Assembly: GCA_013398175.1 (NCBI GenBank)
Contig: VZRZ01002098.1
Location: 238,369 to 302,368 of the forward strand
Direction of reading: 5' to 3'
From: Climacteris rufus
Lineage: Eukaryota; Chordata; Aves; Passeriformes; Climacteridae
DNA: 64,000 nt
The translations under genes and the position numbers were made by a program. The notes beneath the pieces are model-generated. The model was not told the DNA's origin and did no database searches. It saw only the letters and a list, made by a program, of their open reading frames with translations. This document shows positions 39,881 through 50,864 of this stretch, piece after piece; within the stretch, counting starts at the first letter, position 1, and the number at the start of each line of letters is the position of its first letter.

Positions 39881-40788
39881 GGAGCTTCTACCCAAATTGG
39901 AACGCACCCTTTCCGTGCCCTTCTGTGCCCCACCCCGAGCCTGTGCCTGAGGGCCCGTGCGGGCATATCCCCATCCTGCCTCCTCCGCTGTCTGCCCACG
40001 GGCCTTCGTGGGAGTTACCTGGGAGGTGGGGCTGCCAATGCCTGGAAACTGCCTAAGCGGCCCTTATCGCCTTCACTGTGCTGCAGATGAGCGCTAAGGA
40101 AGGAGCAGAGGGTGTGCCCGCGGGTGATTTAACCTCCTTGGCCCTGGCCCTGGCCCTGTTCCTGTCCCCTGCGTCAATGCTGTGCCATTTGTTACTAAAA
40201 GGAGAGAGCCGGCAGCAGGGGGAGGTACTAACACCGTACAAGTCTTGGCCACGGCCAGAGGTAAAGGTCAAATATTGAGGGAGCAGAAGCTCCCAGCGAG
40301 GGTGGTGACCGGCATCCCTGTACAGCGTTCTTCAAAGGGAGACCAAAAGCTCCAGGTGTCGTCTGAGGAGCCTGCTTGCTTTTCTTTTTTCTTAGGATTT
40401 TGAGGGATAGTTACTGTGGAAGGGCAGCTGTCTCGTTAAACTGTGCAAAAACATCTCAGTGCACTGCCTGCACTTAACAGCGAAGGAGGGCTGATGAGTA
40501 ATTCAAAGGGGAGCCAGCTGCCCCGAGCTATTCTCTACAGCAAACCTGGAAACCAGGTGTTGCAGAGCCCAGGAGAATAACTGGGAGGTAACACAAGCAC
40601 TTTTCTCCCCTTTTTAACCTTATCACTAAATCCAGTCACATCCAGACTTTGGCAGAAGACGTGACAAAAGAATGGACGTTTCACGCCTTCCAGTTCGCAG
40701 GCCGTGCCCGGCTCTTCTGGCATCGCCCCAGGCAGCGCTCCGGCCCGCCGGGCTGTTCCGAGGAGGGCGCGGCGGGCGGCCCCGCGGC
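39881..40788. promoter_or_regulatory. GC-rich centre between the divergent recombinase genes
   Basis: About 0.9 kb separates the two TATA-like elements. Both ends are GC- and CpG-rich, with a less GC-rich middle around 40350-40650. This is the arrangement of a bidirectional promoter. I see no convincing coding frame conserved between strands here. Confidence 0.45.
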
Positions 40789-40798
40789 GATAAAAGGG
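40789..40798 (+). promoter_or_regulatory. TATA-like promoter element of copy B
   Basis: The sequence gataaaaggg lies about 95 bases before the start codon at 40891, inside a CpG-rich stretch. It mirrors the ataaaaggg element of copy A on the other strand. Confidence 0.5.
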
Positions 40799-40801
40799 CC
40801 G

Positions 40802-40851
40802 GAGGGGCGCAGCTCCGTGAGCCTTCGAGGGGCGCAGCTCCGTGAGCCTTC
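40802..40851 (+). repeat. Perfect 25-bp tandem duplication in the 5' UTR of copy B
   Basis: Two identical 25-base units (starting gaggggcgcagctccgtgag) lie back to back between the TATA-like element and the start codon. The absence of any difference between units suggests a recent slip or an assembly artefact next to the nearby gap. Confidence 0.9.
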
Positions 40852-40890
40852 GAGCGCGGGGGGTGCCCGGCAGCCGCTGCTCCTCCCGCC

Positions 40891-41068
40891 ATGGCCTGCG
40901 CTGCCTGCGCTCCGGACGCGCCTGTCCCCGCGCCCTTCTGGGAGATGCTGGCGCTGCTGTCCCGGGAGCCAGGCATGGAGTGGCTGGAGCTGGGCCGTGC
41001 CGGGCGGGCTGTCACCCCCGCNNNNNNNNNNNNNNNNNNNNNNNNNNNNNNNNNNNNNNNNNGGCCCG
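40891..41068 (+). CDS. Copy B, coding exon 1 (contains an assembly gap)
   Basis: Begins with ATG in a ccgccatgg (Kozak-like) context and encodes APFWEMLALLSREPGMEWLE, shared with copy A exon 1. Bases 41022-41062 are N, so about 14 residues are unknown. The donor is cccg|gtaagtg, with the intron starting at 41069. Confidence 0.65.
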
Positions 41069-42465
41069 GTAAGTGCGGGCCGGGGCCGAGGGGCATCGCT
41101 GGCGGCCGTGCCTCCTGCCGGGCAGCTCCTCGGCTTTGCTCGAGTTCTTGTCTGGGGCTGGAGGGTTTGGAGGGGTGTTTCGAGGGAGTTCTCCCGCCTG
41201 GGCTGGAAAATAATGTTGCCTACTGGCGGGAGTGTGCTGTGTGACCTTTGCTGTTGTAACTTCTGTAAGCCGTCCCTGGGCTTAAAAATTGCATTATATT
41301 TGTCTTCTCTATTACTACTCCGCAACCTAGTTATTTCAAGGAGGGTTACAACATCCCGTGCCTGAAATGGGCCTGATATGTTGCTTGTTTATAATTTGAA
41401 AAATATCTGGTGTGTAGCTGTGTGTGACTTGTCCATCACAGCATTTTCTGGAGGTGTACTGTACCCTGGAGTACTGTCTTTATTGCTGCTTAAGTGGTAT
41501 GCTTATGCCTCTTGTCACCATGTGCTAATGATGGTTTTTCTCTTGTAGGAAGCGACACGAGTTATCATCAGAAGCATTCCTTGGGACCTTGGCCTCTGAA
41601 GACTTTGTCGCTGCTCGAGCGCTCAGGGGATAGTAGGCTTTGGCAAGCCTTCCTCGAAGGACTGAAGAAATTCCTTGTCTTTAGGGAAAGCATGGGAATG
41701 CCTGCAGCCTGGCCAATTCCAGTGGAGCAAATTAGAGGATTTTTGGCCGTGGAATCTAATTATTCCTCCTCGAAGACACTCATATACATGGCAGCACTCT
41801 GTTATTTGTCAAAATTGACTGGTAACTCTGATCCTCTGGAAGATCCTATAAACTGTTGCATGGTGAGAGGATTGAAACGTCGAGCAGGTATCCTGAGGGA
41901 TAAATACTTGCCTATAACAATTGAGATGTTGCGATCTCTCTTAGGAGCTCTGGAGTCTGTGTGCATAACTCATTATGAATGTTTACTGTTTCGTGCATTA
42001 TTTACTGTAGCTTTTTTTGGGGCACTTCGGATAGGAGAGATGGTGGCAAAGCACCGTAATGTACTGCAGCCTGAGCTGCTGCACCTGAGTGATCTCCAGC
42101 TGATGGAGAGGAAAGTGCTGCTTTTTCTGCCTAATTCTCCTGTGGGTCAGGAGAGACACGTCATCAGCCTGGCGCTGTCTGGAGAGCCGTGGGTGTGCCC
42201 TGTTCTGGCCCTCCAGAGCTATGTGACCGTTCGTTCTCGGCTGCAAGGGCCACTCTTTGTGCACTCGGATTACAGGAGTGTAACGAAGAGGGAGTTCCTG
42301 GCCGTTTTCCGATGTGCCCTGCGTCTGCTGGGGCTGTGTCCGGAGCAGTACGGCGTGCACTCCTTCTGGCTGGGCACTGCTGTCACTGCTGTGCGCTGCG
42401 GGTATCCTGGGGAAGATGTCACTCGCCTGGCAAGATGGCCCTGTATGAGCCCAGGAAGATTCTAA
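40891..42465 (+). CDS. Tyrosine-recombinase-derived protein, copy B (two exons, intact frame)
   Basis: Exon 1 is 40891-41068, including 41 undetermined bases at 41022-41062. Exon 2 is 41549-42465. The 480-bp intron has gtaagt and cttgtag ends, and the phase-1 junction restores the exon 2 frame. The predicted protein has 364 residues if the gap length is correct. Exon 2 shows a tyrosine-recombinase fold: an N-terminal SAM-like helical region, then TVAFFGALRIGEM with the first catalytic Arg220 kept, CPVLALQSYV, GPLFVHSD, KREFLAVFRCALRLLG, and YGVHSFWLG with His330 kept but the HxxR Arg replaced by Trp333. The protein ends soon after an RLARW motif, where active relatives have the nucleophile Tyr a few residues further on, and that Tyr is absent. 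Family relatives are recombinases of DIRS-like or Crypton-like elements. This copy looks unable to cut DNA but may still bind it. Its complete frame, intron, TATA-like element and polyadenylation signal suggest an expressed domesticated gene. Function unknown. Confidence 0.75.
41022..41062. other. Assembly gap (41 N)
   Basis: Undetermined bases inside the very GC-rich first exon of copy B. Keeping the frame requires the true length to be 41 plus or minus a multiple of three, and the downstream phase agrees with 41. Confidence 1.
41549..42465 (+). CDS. Copy B, coding exon 2 (recombinase domain)
   Basis: 917 bases after a ttctcttgtag acceptor, open to the TAA at 42463-42465. It holds the full recombinase-like domain without stops or frameshifts up to RLARW, and ends in -GRF. 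Copy A's unshifted frame also runs to a stop after an -RF ending, which suggests the missing nucleophile segment was lost before the two genes diverged. Confidence 0.75.
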
Positions 42466-42705
42466 CCATGGAGACCAACAGGAAAACAGAAGCTAATGAA
42501 TCATCTTCTTTACGTAGAGTCAGCTTTCAGCTGCATCCTTTCTAGCCACTGACAGAAATTTAGTATTAGCTCCTGAAATTAATTTTCTACCTCACAGTGG
42601 GGTGATTCTAAGTTCATTCAGAACTTGCTTGTTCTGTATTTGAAGGTGGGGGGACTGTCAAACCTTTGTGCACAGACTGCATTTTTATCTTGTATAGTGT
42701 GAGAT

Positions 42706-42711
42706 AATAAA
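42706..42711 (+). terminator. Polyadenylation signal of copy B
   Basis: Canonical aataaa about 240 bases after the stop codon, giving a short 3' UTR. Confidence 0.65.
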
Positions 42712-42729
42712 TACTGCCTTTTTAAAAAT

Positions 42730-45032
42730 GGTTTCTGCCTACTAGTACTATTGTCGCTCTTTACTCAGAGGTCATAATCTTTGCTTTGAGAGCAAAGAAT
42801 GACAAGCAGACTCTGAAGTTTTGAAGAAAGAACTCCTGAGATTTCAAGGTAATAAGGAGGATGTAGTTAAAAAGCATTATCTTTTGCCATACCAGTACAC
42901 TTTTTAACACTAATGTCACTAAGGTCAAAAGGGAAATATAAGCTACATTATTAGCCAAATAACAGACACCAAAGGAAGGACACCATCTTTTTAAAATGTT
43001 GATCATCATAACATACTCAAAATTATACCTTTTACTGTTTAAATGGATGACAGCAACTTTTCATCAAACCCTGCCTCTGAAAATATTTCATTTAATCCTC
43101 TAGGCTCAATTCCCTCTGAGCATAATTAGCTTAATCAGTCTTTTAAATAGCAAAAATAGCACATGGTTCACCTAACAGTTAATGATTTCCTTAGGATGTG
43201 ATACTTACTGTCCTTAATTTGATCTGCTATTTTCCTGAATTTTAAGTTACTTTTTAAAATTGAGTTTTCAACCATAACCATGAAGTACAATGGTTTGAGT
43301 TTTTCCAATTATGTTTTTAATAGCATTTGTAGGAGTTTGATAGCTTGTGGTGGAATATATTTTTTTGCCATATGGCTGGACGGGGATAGGAGTTGGTGAG
43401 TCAGTCAGTCCTCTGAGAACTGTGGTGAGCAAGCCTTTTTGATCACCCTTATTGCTACCACTGCTTCAAACCTAGACTATGATTAAAGCTGAACAGGCTA
43501 GTTTGGTATATTGCTTTGCCTTCTACCCTTTTCTAACAAAATTATGGGTAACGGATGGGAGCTAGCTGAAATTTAATGCTGGCTTGATCTCCATGTGGAT
43601 AATTAGCCATGATTTCTGAGACTTGTTTTTTTTTAGTTGAAATACATCCTGTCCATGCAGGACAGGACCTATCTGCTACTCTGCTGCGTGTGGTGTTGAG
43701 TTTGCTGTGGGAGTTAACTACAGTGCAGCAAGACTTCTGTGGTTATGCTGATATCAGAGATACTGAACTGCAGATCAGCTAAAAGCTCTCTTACTCATTC
43801 CTTGGCTTTAATCACTTGAATTGCTTGTTTGTATAGTAATTTCTATTTCTGTGCATGAAATCTAAGTGCAAATAGAGCTAAGGTGATGCAAATGTAGCAT
43901 CTCCCCAGGAACTGTTCTGAGATGCCCACAAGCTGCTGCTGCTGCTGGTTAGGCCAAGCAGATATTTAGAACATACCTGCATAAGGAAGTGCTTTGTCCT
44001 GTGTGGAAGCTTTGGATTTTTGCTGTGCCCTGTGTATGTGATGTGTCTGTTCACTGGCTGCTCACTGTGCTGTACCTAGGCAGGCCAACTTCTAGTACTG
44101 TCTGTTGCCTTGATGTGAAAATTCCATCTATTGGCTGCATGTGGCACAGGGAGGGGACTGCAGGGGGGGCCTCTGTAGAAAGGTAAATGGGGCTGCCTGT
44201 TCATATTTTTGTCTCTCAGTACCCAAATATTTTAACAGTGAATGTGACTGACCATTTAATTCCCTGCTAGGACTCTTTTCCATTTAATTGATTTCAGCAA
44301 TAAATTGTGCTTCCCAAATGGAGTTACAGGAAAGTTTTCTGCAAGTATTTTAAGAGTGCAAATAGTTGTCCCAGCAGACAGGAATGTCTGTATTAATGCT
44401 TGCACCTTTAATATATGTGTTGTTTTGAAAGTTTTTGGTAACTCTGTCTTCTGGGGAACCTGTTATTTGGCAAATAAATGCCACTATGATTGCTTAGGAA
44501 TACTGGGAAAATGGATGTCTGTCTTATCTGTAATTTCTATGTCTCTGATACATGAAGCAGAAAAGAGAATTACCTTTGCTCTTATTTCTCCCTACATTCT
44601 GTATCTATAGCCAGAAATTTTGGTCTTGTACCCCTCCTAAATGGAAGTAAAACCTTGGAAGTAGCTGAAGAGATGAGGAAGAATCAACTACAGTTACCAA
44701 CTTTGCTAAGTTCTGATCCCAGCATTGGGAAGAAGAGAAATTTGTTTTGAAGGAATAGCCACCGAAGAGGTTATTAGGTTTATAGGAAGCCCTTTGTTGA
44801 TAGGCTGGCATATTTTCAGATAACAGGGTTATAAATGCAGTGTGTTATCTATAATTACTTGTTGGAGCTACAGGTCTCTTTTTACATGGCAGCTAAAACT
44901 GAGACAGTTGGTAAGTAAATGAGACCTATTTTCTCCTGGACATTAGGAGTTTCACATCTCATTAATTCAGAATCCTAAAATCATTATCTTTACAATAAAA
45001 TAATATTTGCCAAGTCATGGCACCAAAAAGAC
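42730..45032. other. Intergenic DNA, nothing recognised
   Basis: Non-coding composition. Short frames only (43989-44186, 44305-44610) with no motifs. Confidence 0.4.
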
Positions 45033-46139
45033 TGCAGTGCGTTGATCCTGGCTGCATGCTACACACCCACTAAAGCTACTCTATCACTTCCCTGCACAGA
45101 TGGGTAGGGGAGAGAAAATACAATGAAGAGCTCCTGAGTTGAGATAAGGAGAGATCACTCACCAAATACCATCACAGGCAAAATAGGCTCAAATTAGAGA
45201 TATTAATTGAATTTATTAGGAACAAAATCAGAGCAGGATAACGAGAAGTAAAATAAGACCTTAAAAAAACCTTCCCCTCACCCCTCCCTCCTTTCCAGTT
45301 CTACCTCCTTCCCCTCAGCAGCACAGGGAGACAGAGAATGAGGTTTATGGTCAGTTCATCACACATTGCTTCTGCCACTACTTGGGGAGAGGAGTCCTTC
45401 CCCTGCCCCAGCATGGGGTCCCTCCCACAGGAGTCAGTTCTCCATGAACTTCTCCAATGTGAGTCCATCCCACAGGCGACAGTTCTCCACAAACTGCTGC
45501 AACATGGGTCACTCTTCCATGGGATACAGTCCTGCAAGGAGAGGCTGTTCCAGCATGGGTCCCTCACAGGGTCACAAGTCCTGCCAGGAAACCTGAGCCA
45601 GCATGGGCTCCTCTCTCCATGGGTCTGCAGGACCCTGCCAGGAGCCTGATCCAGAACTGGTCTCCCATGGGGTCACAGCCTCCTCTCAGGCATCCACCTG
45701 CTCCAGTGTGGGTCTTCTCCATGGGCTTCAGGTGGATCTCTGCATTCCTATGTATTTCCATGGACTGGAGGAGCACAGCTGCTTCACCATGGTCTTCACC
45801 ACAGGCTGCAGGGCAATCTCAGCTCCAGTGCCTGGAGCACCTCCTCCTTCTCCACTGACCTTGGTGTCTGCAGCGTCGTTCCTCTCACATATTCTCACTC
45901 TGTTCTTCTCTGACCACAATTACCCCTGCTCGATAACTTTCTTTTTTCCTTCTTAAATATGTTATCACTGAGTTGTTGCCACCATTTCCCATCGGCCCAG
46001 CCTTGGCCAGCGGCACATCTGTCCTGGAGCCAGCTGACATTGGCTGTGCTGGACATGGGGGAAGCTCCTGGCAACTTCTCACAGAAGCCACACCTTTAGT
46101 CCTCCTGGTACTAAAACTTGGCCATGCAAACCCAATACA
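45033..46139 (-). mobile_element. Avian endogenous-retrovirus LTR (~1.1 kb), probably solo
   Basis: On the - strand the element starts at 46139 with tgtattgggtttgcatgg, the typical beginning of a common avian LTR family I associate with ERVL/Birddawg-type elements. It has the family's tandem gag/cac-rich middle, which yields apparent Trp/Met/Gly-rich frames. An aataaa signal lies at 45217-45212 and the element ends near 45033 in ...tgca. No internal retroviral region adjoins it, so it is probably a solo LTR. I could not see a target-site duplication, and divergence is considerable. Family name given with moderate certainty. Confidence 0.7.
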
Positions 46140-46477
46140 CTAGTTCTTTTCATTTAGCTGTTCTAAAGAAGATAAACAGAAGAGGTTATAAGAAAGGTAT
46201 TTACTTTAAGATGCAAAATAGGGAACTATTTCAATTAACAATTTTTCGTAACGTTAATTTTTTATCACGTTAAGGGTGAAAGGCTAAGCATACTGACTCT
46301 AGAAAGAGCTGAAATACTCTTGTACTGCTGATGACTGTCTGCTCTGGGATTTCACTGTATTCTGTGCAGATACTGGTGAATCATTCATGTGGAAACTTGA
46401 ACTCAACATTTCTAGAATTTAAAATTGTTGAATTTAAGTAGTTAGACTCTTCAAGAATAAAGGGGAGGTAATAAAAT

Positions 46478-46908
46478 CATAGAATTACAGAACTGTTTGT
46501 GTTGAGACCTTGAAGACCATCTAGTTCCAACTCCTCTGCCATGAGAAAGGACACCTTTCAGTAGACCAGGTTACTCAGAGCTCCATCCAGTCTGGCCTTT
46601 AACACCTCCAGGAATGGGACATCCACAGCTTCTCTGGGGAAACTCTGGGGGTACCTTACCACTCTCACAGTAAACAACTATCTTAATATCTAATCTAAAC
46701 CTATTGTCTTTTAGTTTGGATCCATTTCCCCTTGCCCTGTCACTACATGCTCCTGTAAAAAATCCTTCTCAGTCTTTCTTTTACGCTCTGTCTGGGTACT
46801 GGAAGGACACAGTTAGGTCACCCCAAAGCCTTCTCCTCCAGGCTGAACAAACCCAATTCTCTCAGCCTTTCCTCAAAGAGAGATGCTCCATCTAATCAAC
46901 TTGGTGGC
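46478..46908 (-). mobile_element. CR1 LINE fragment, part 1 (3' end side)
   Basis: The left end, atcatagaattacagaactg, is the inverted CR1 3' terminus. It is followed by the family's ccatctagttccaactcc, gctccatccagtctggcc and ctcctccaggctgaacaaaccc segments. The similarity runs to ggtggc at 46908, is interrupted by an LTR, and resumes at 47212. Confidence 0.88.
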
Positions 46909-47211
46909 TGTAGCTGCCCAGGGCTGGGTTGCCCAGGGCTTCTTTTGAGAAAGTTGTCTTTCTCATGCAAGCTATGAAAAACAATAAGATAAGCACCTGC
47001 TGTATTCCACAGCTGTTTTGACTCAAGACAGAATATGTTTTGATTTAGGTGGTGTAGAACCCAGCCAATCATACTGGGGGGTGGATGGATACTGATGAAT
47101 CATCTAATTGGGTTCCTACCATATATAAAGGGAAAAAAGGACAATAAACTCTCTCTCCTGCTGCCTTTACTGAGCTGGTTGTGTGCTTATTCGTGTGTCT
47201 ATAGAGCGACA
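46909..47211 (+). mobile_element. Solo LTR (303 bp) inserted in a CR1 copy
   Basis: Starts with tgtagctgcc and ends with gagcgaca, so it has TG...CA termini. The 6-bp direct duplication ggtggc flanks it (46903-46908 and 47212-47217), and removing the element and one ggtggc rejoins the CR1 sequence. Inside are a TATA box (atatataaag, 47121-47130) and aataaa at 47143-47148, in U3-R-U5 order on the + strand. A 6-bp target duplication is typical of alpha- and beta-like retroviruses, so an ERVK-like or alpha-like origin is likely. No internal region remains. Confidence 0.85.
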
Positions 47212-47398
47212 GGTGGCCTCCTCTGGACTCACTCCAACAGGTCCATGTCCTTCCTGTGCTGGGGACCCCAGAGCTGGATGCAGCACTGTGGGTGGGGTCT
47301 CACCAGAGCAGAGGGGCAGAATCCCCTCTCTCACCCTGCTCACCACGCTGCTTTGGTGCAAGCTATTAGGATAGTGCCAAATGCACCAATTGCTCATT
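47212..47398 (-). mobile_element. CR1 LINE fragment, part 2 (resumes after the LTR)
   Basis: Continues the CR1 similarity with ctcctctggactcactccaacaggtccatgtccttcctgtgctggggaccccagagctgg-like sequence and ggtggggtctcaccagagcaga. It ends near 47398 where the similarity is lost. It is one insertion event with 46478-46908. Confidence 0.88.
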
Positions 47399-47399
47399 G

Positions 47400-50300
47400 A
47401 ACCATCTCTTCCAGTGAGACGTCATAATGTGTTGCCATCTTGCTCTCTGAGGTTGGCTGTGTATTCACTTCAATGTGTTGCTTAACCATGATAGCTAACT
47501 TAGATTGCCTTGAAGTACTGCAGAAGAGAAAGAATTAGAGAACAATCTGTACCACAAATCTCATGCTTTTCTCCTTATGTATAGCTTCCCACTAAGAACA
47601 AATCAATTATCCATCAGAGTCCAGACTAGACAATACCTCAGTCATTAATACCATTGGATTAGGAGAAGCTGTCTCAAATGGCAATGTAATATGCTCCTTT
47701 TGTTAGAGCCCAGGAGTAAAGCCAATATGGAATTTGTTGCTAAAATTGTTCCATGTTCTAGAAATGTTCTTACACTACCTCTTTTTTACTACTTTGAGGA
47801 ACTGGTTCTTGTACTTTTATATATATTTCCCAAAATCTATAACCGCAGGATGATTGTAGGATAGTCTGACTTCTCATAGCTCTATTATAGCTATAAACTG
47901 CACTAATCTCTCTTACATTTTGTCCAGCATCTTGTTTCTGTTTCAGAATAAAATGCCCTTCCTTAATTTAAAGGCAGCTGAGCAATTGGCAAAGATACAT
48001 CATAGCCCTCTGCCAATTGTTGGCAAGCAAGCAGCAAATGTTTTCCAAAGCACACACACCAATCAGATATCATATGTGGTTATAGTAGTATTTTAATGTT
48101 AAAGCACATTTTTTTGGCCTTAACAGCTTTTATACCTCATATCACCTTTCACAGTACTTGAAAAATAGCAGCTATTTAAGCCTGCGAGATTCAGGTCAGT
48201 GTTGTAGGCTAACACTTTTAGATGGCAAATCCTATGTCCTTATGGGCAAAATAAGTTTTTTCAGCCCACTTAACCAAAGAAAGGGCATTCCTTGGTGGTG
48301 ACTCCCTGTATTAACACTTTAACTTATTTTATTCCCTTGGAAGTACTAAGCCTTTGTTTCAAGACATTTGTTATGGGTTGAAAAGAAGAAAACAATATGA
48401 TGGCTTTGGACAATTGCTTGGAATTCTGCAGATGAAAACCAACAATATGAATACAGCCTCTCTTAACTGAGCCACTGTGTTCAGAGACGCTTAAGATAAG
48501 GGATGCTGCCTTCAGCTGAAATAACAGTGCTTTGTCCTAAGGTATAAATGACTCTGCTGTGCCAGAATGAGTGTAGTTGCAGAGTTTGAATAAATCAGCA
48601 GGTTTACTACCATATTTTGCTCAAGAGGAAATATTTTTGCTTAAACCATAGCATAATATAGGTGTGTTTATGCTAGGACATTTTAAAGAATGTCAGTACC
48701 CATGTACCGTAAGATGTTTCCACACCTAAACACCTAATTTATCAAAAGTTCTTTTCCCTCAGAGATGAGTAGTTGCTGCTTGCTTTATCCCATAGGGAGG
48801 TTTGTTTGGGCCTAAATGCATTATGGTAATTTAGAGTTGTGTCCTCCCCCATGTAGTTCTACCATATTTTGTGTTGCAAGGTGGATGTGAGCTTACCAGG
48901 AAAGCATATGTTTTCAGGAGATGCTAAACTCTCTATGCAGATACTCTTGTGGACATAATGAGTTTTTGTAGCATTTTAAAGGGATGTTCCCTCCCACCTC
49001 TAAATTTTGGAGAGAGTGAAACTTTAGTTTTCAGTTAGTAATCTAAACTGCTGCCTTTCAGTCTTGTTTCTTCAGATAGTGGTTTAATCTCTGGGTTTTT
49101 TTGTGATATGCATTCAAGCTGAGGCACCTAGGGCTGTCTTCAGCCTGTAATGGTAGTTGGGAGGCTTCCCTCTACTTCCAAAAGCTGAGGTAGTGTGCTG
49201 CCTTCCATGGCTCAAGAGTGATCATCAGGAGGAAGATGCTCAAGTCTGTCAGCACATTTGTGACAGGGAAGGAATTCTTCACTAATTCAGTTTGGTTTGG
49301 AACATCAGGCTTCCTTTCAGAACAAACTTGTTATTTGTGTCTAGGCCCACAGGTTGACTTTGTGTAGAGCACAGATTCTGTGATCCGCCATTCAAAGGCA
49401 TGCTACAAAGCTGGAAATTATCCCAGTGAGAAGGAGCTGTGTATAAAATAGCTTTCTGATAGCTAAAATTATAAACTAGCTTTGTTCTTAACCCTGCCAG
49501 ATATAGATGGACAAAATGCTAATGATCTTGTAAGCATCGAGGTGAAAAAGGAGTAACCTGCTGCATTTTAGACCATGTTAAATAAAGGTGCAAAAGGTTT
49601 CTCTTCAGGTGCTGCGAGGTGCTCAGCAGAGCTGCCTGTCTAAGTGCAACCAAATAATTTATATTCAGAAAAAAACCACAACATTTAAATGATGATTTCC
49701 CACCTCTGGAACATGTGGCTAATATTCCACATTATCTCATGACCTATAATTTTGAATACTTCCTAATGTATTTCCTATCTTCCGTGTGTACAGCAGGGCA
49801 GAAGAAGATATGAATGAGTATGTTGGTTTCGGGTGGTAGGGGATTTTTAGAGAGAAGGAAGGAGGAGGCAGTAGGTGGGTGAGAAAAAATGAGGTGGAGA
49901 GAAACATGTTGCATCTAAATGAAGTGCTGTATTCTCTAGAGCAGGCATGGTGAGGCTGTTCTGCTGGCAACAAGAGCTGTTGTGACCCATGCTGTTAAGA
50001 CCAGTTAGTCTAAGGAGAGAATTCTGACTCTGAACAGTTAGTGTGCCGCTTGACCCTATCACGAGATAATATTCTGTGGCAAATGCTGTGAAGAACGTGA
50101 ATGCAACAGCTTCTGTGGGGAAAAATTGGCAGGAAGGCAAATAGAAGCAGACTGTGAGACACTTCTTACAAACTGTGCTTAGAAACCAATCTGTTCTTCT
50201 TTATTGTTCTGTGATGAAGGGATGGATTATAAATGGTACAGACGGCCTTGCGGCCTGTGATAATACAGTATCTGCAGCTTTTCCAGTTGAAGGCTTAAAA

Positions 50301-50860
50301 ACTCTTGATGCTTTTTATGCAAAAAAGGGTAAGAATCCATTAAAAAAATCTGAAAATATATATGCCAAAACCTCAGGCTCAGGAGCAAACTGTTATTTTA
50401 TGCAGGAGAAGAAAGATTGAAAGAACAAAATTTTAAATATGCTTTTACACTTCTTACCTTCTTTGCTTATAGTTTGGCTAAGATAAATACCTAAAGTGGA
50501 AAGCTTTAATATGAGAGAGATCTCTCCTATGTCATCTCCACTTCAGTCTGTCCTTAGAGCACGTGCAAAGTCAAACTTTCCTTACATGGTAGTACACTGA
50601 ATTTAGATTTTTTGATGATGTCTTGATAATAGTTTATGTGTGTGTCTAGAACCATAAAAAGTTAAATGTGTTATGCGAGTGGTGTAAAAGGTCAGTGCAC
50701 CAATGAATGCCACACTCCTGTCCCACTGAGTGTGGCATGAACACAATGTTCTGCTCCGTTAATAGCCCCTACTCATTCCCACGAAGTCAATTGTTTGAAC
50801 AAAATATTTGGAAGCAGGGTTGGATATTGTGCCATAGGCCTTAATCACTCTCCGCATCAG
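47400..50860. other. Intergenic DNA, nothing recognised
   Basis: No gene or repeat family identified. The frames at 49737-50140 (-) and 50154-50420 (+) lack domains. Confidence 0.4.
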
Positions 50861-50864
50861 CCGG

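Noticed and set aside
39427..39950. Long overlapping frames on both strands around copy A exon 1
   Set aside because: GC-rich chance frames. Only the 39802-39637 frame matches copy B and splices in phase.
40626..41365. Several long frames across the CpG-rich first exon of copy B and the N gap
   Set aside because: Stops are rare in such GC-rich DNA. Only the frame that joins exon 2 in phase and matches copy A is credible.
45301..46091. Several frames rich in Trp, Gly and Pro
   Set aside because: They are translations of the repeated units of the ~1.1-kb LTR.
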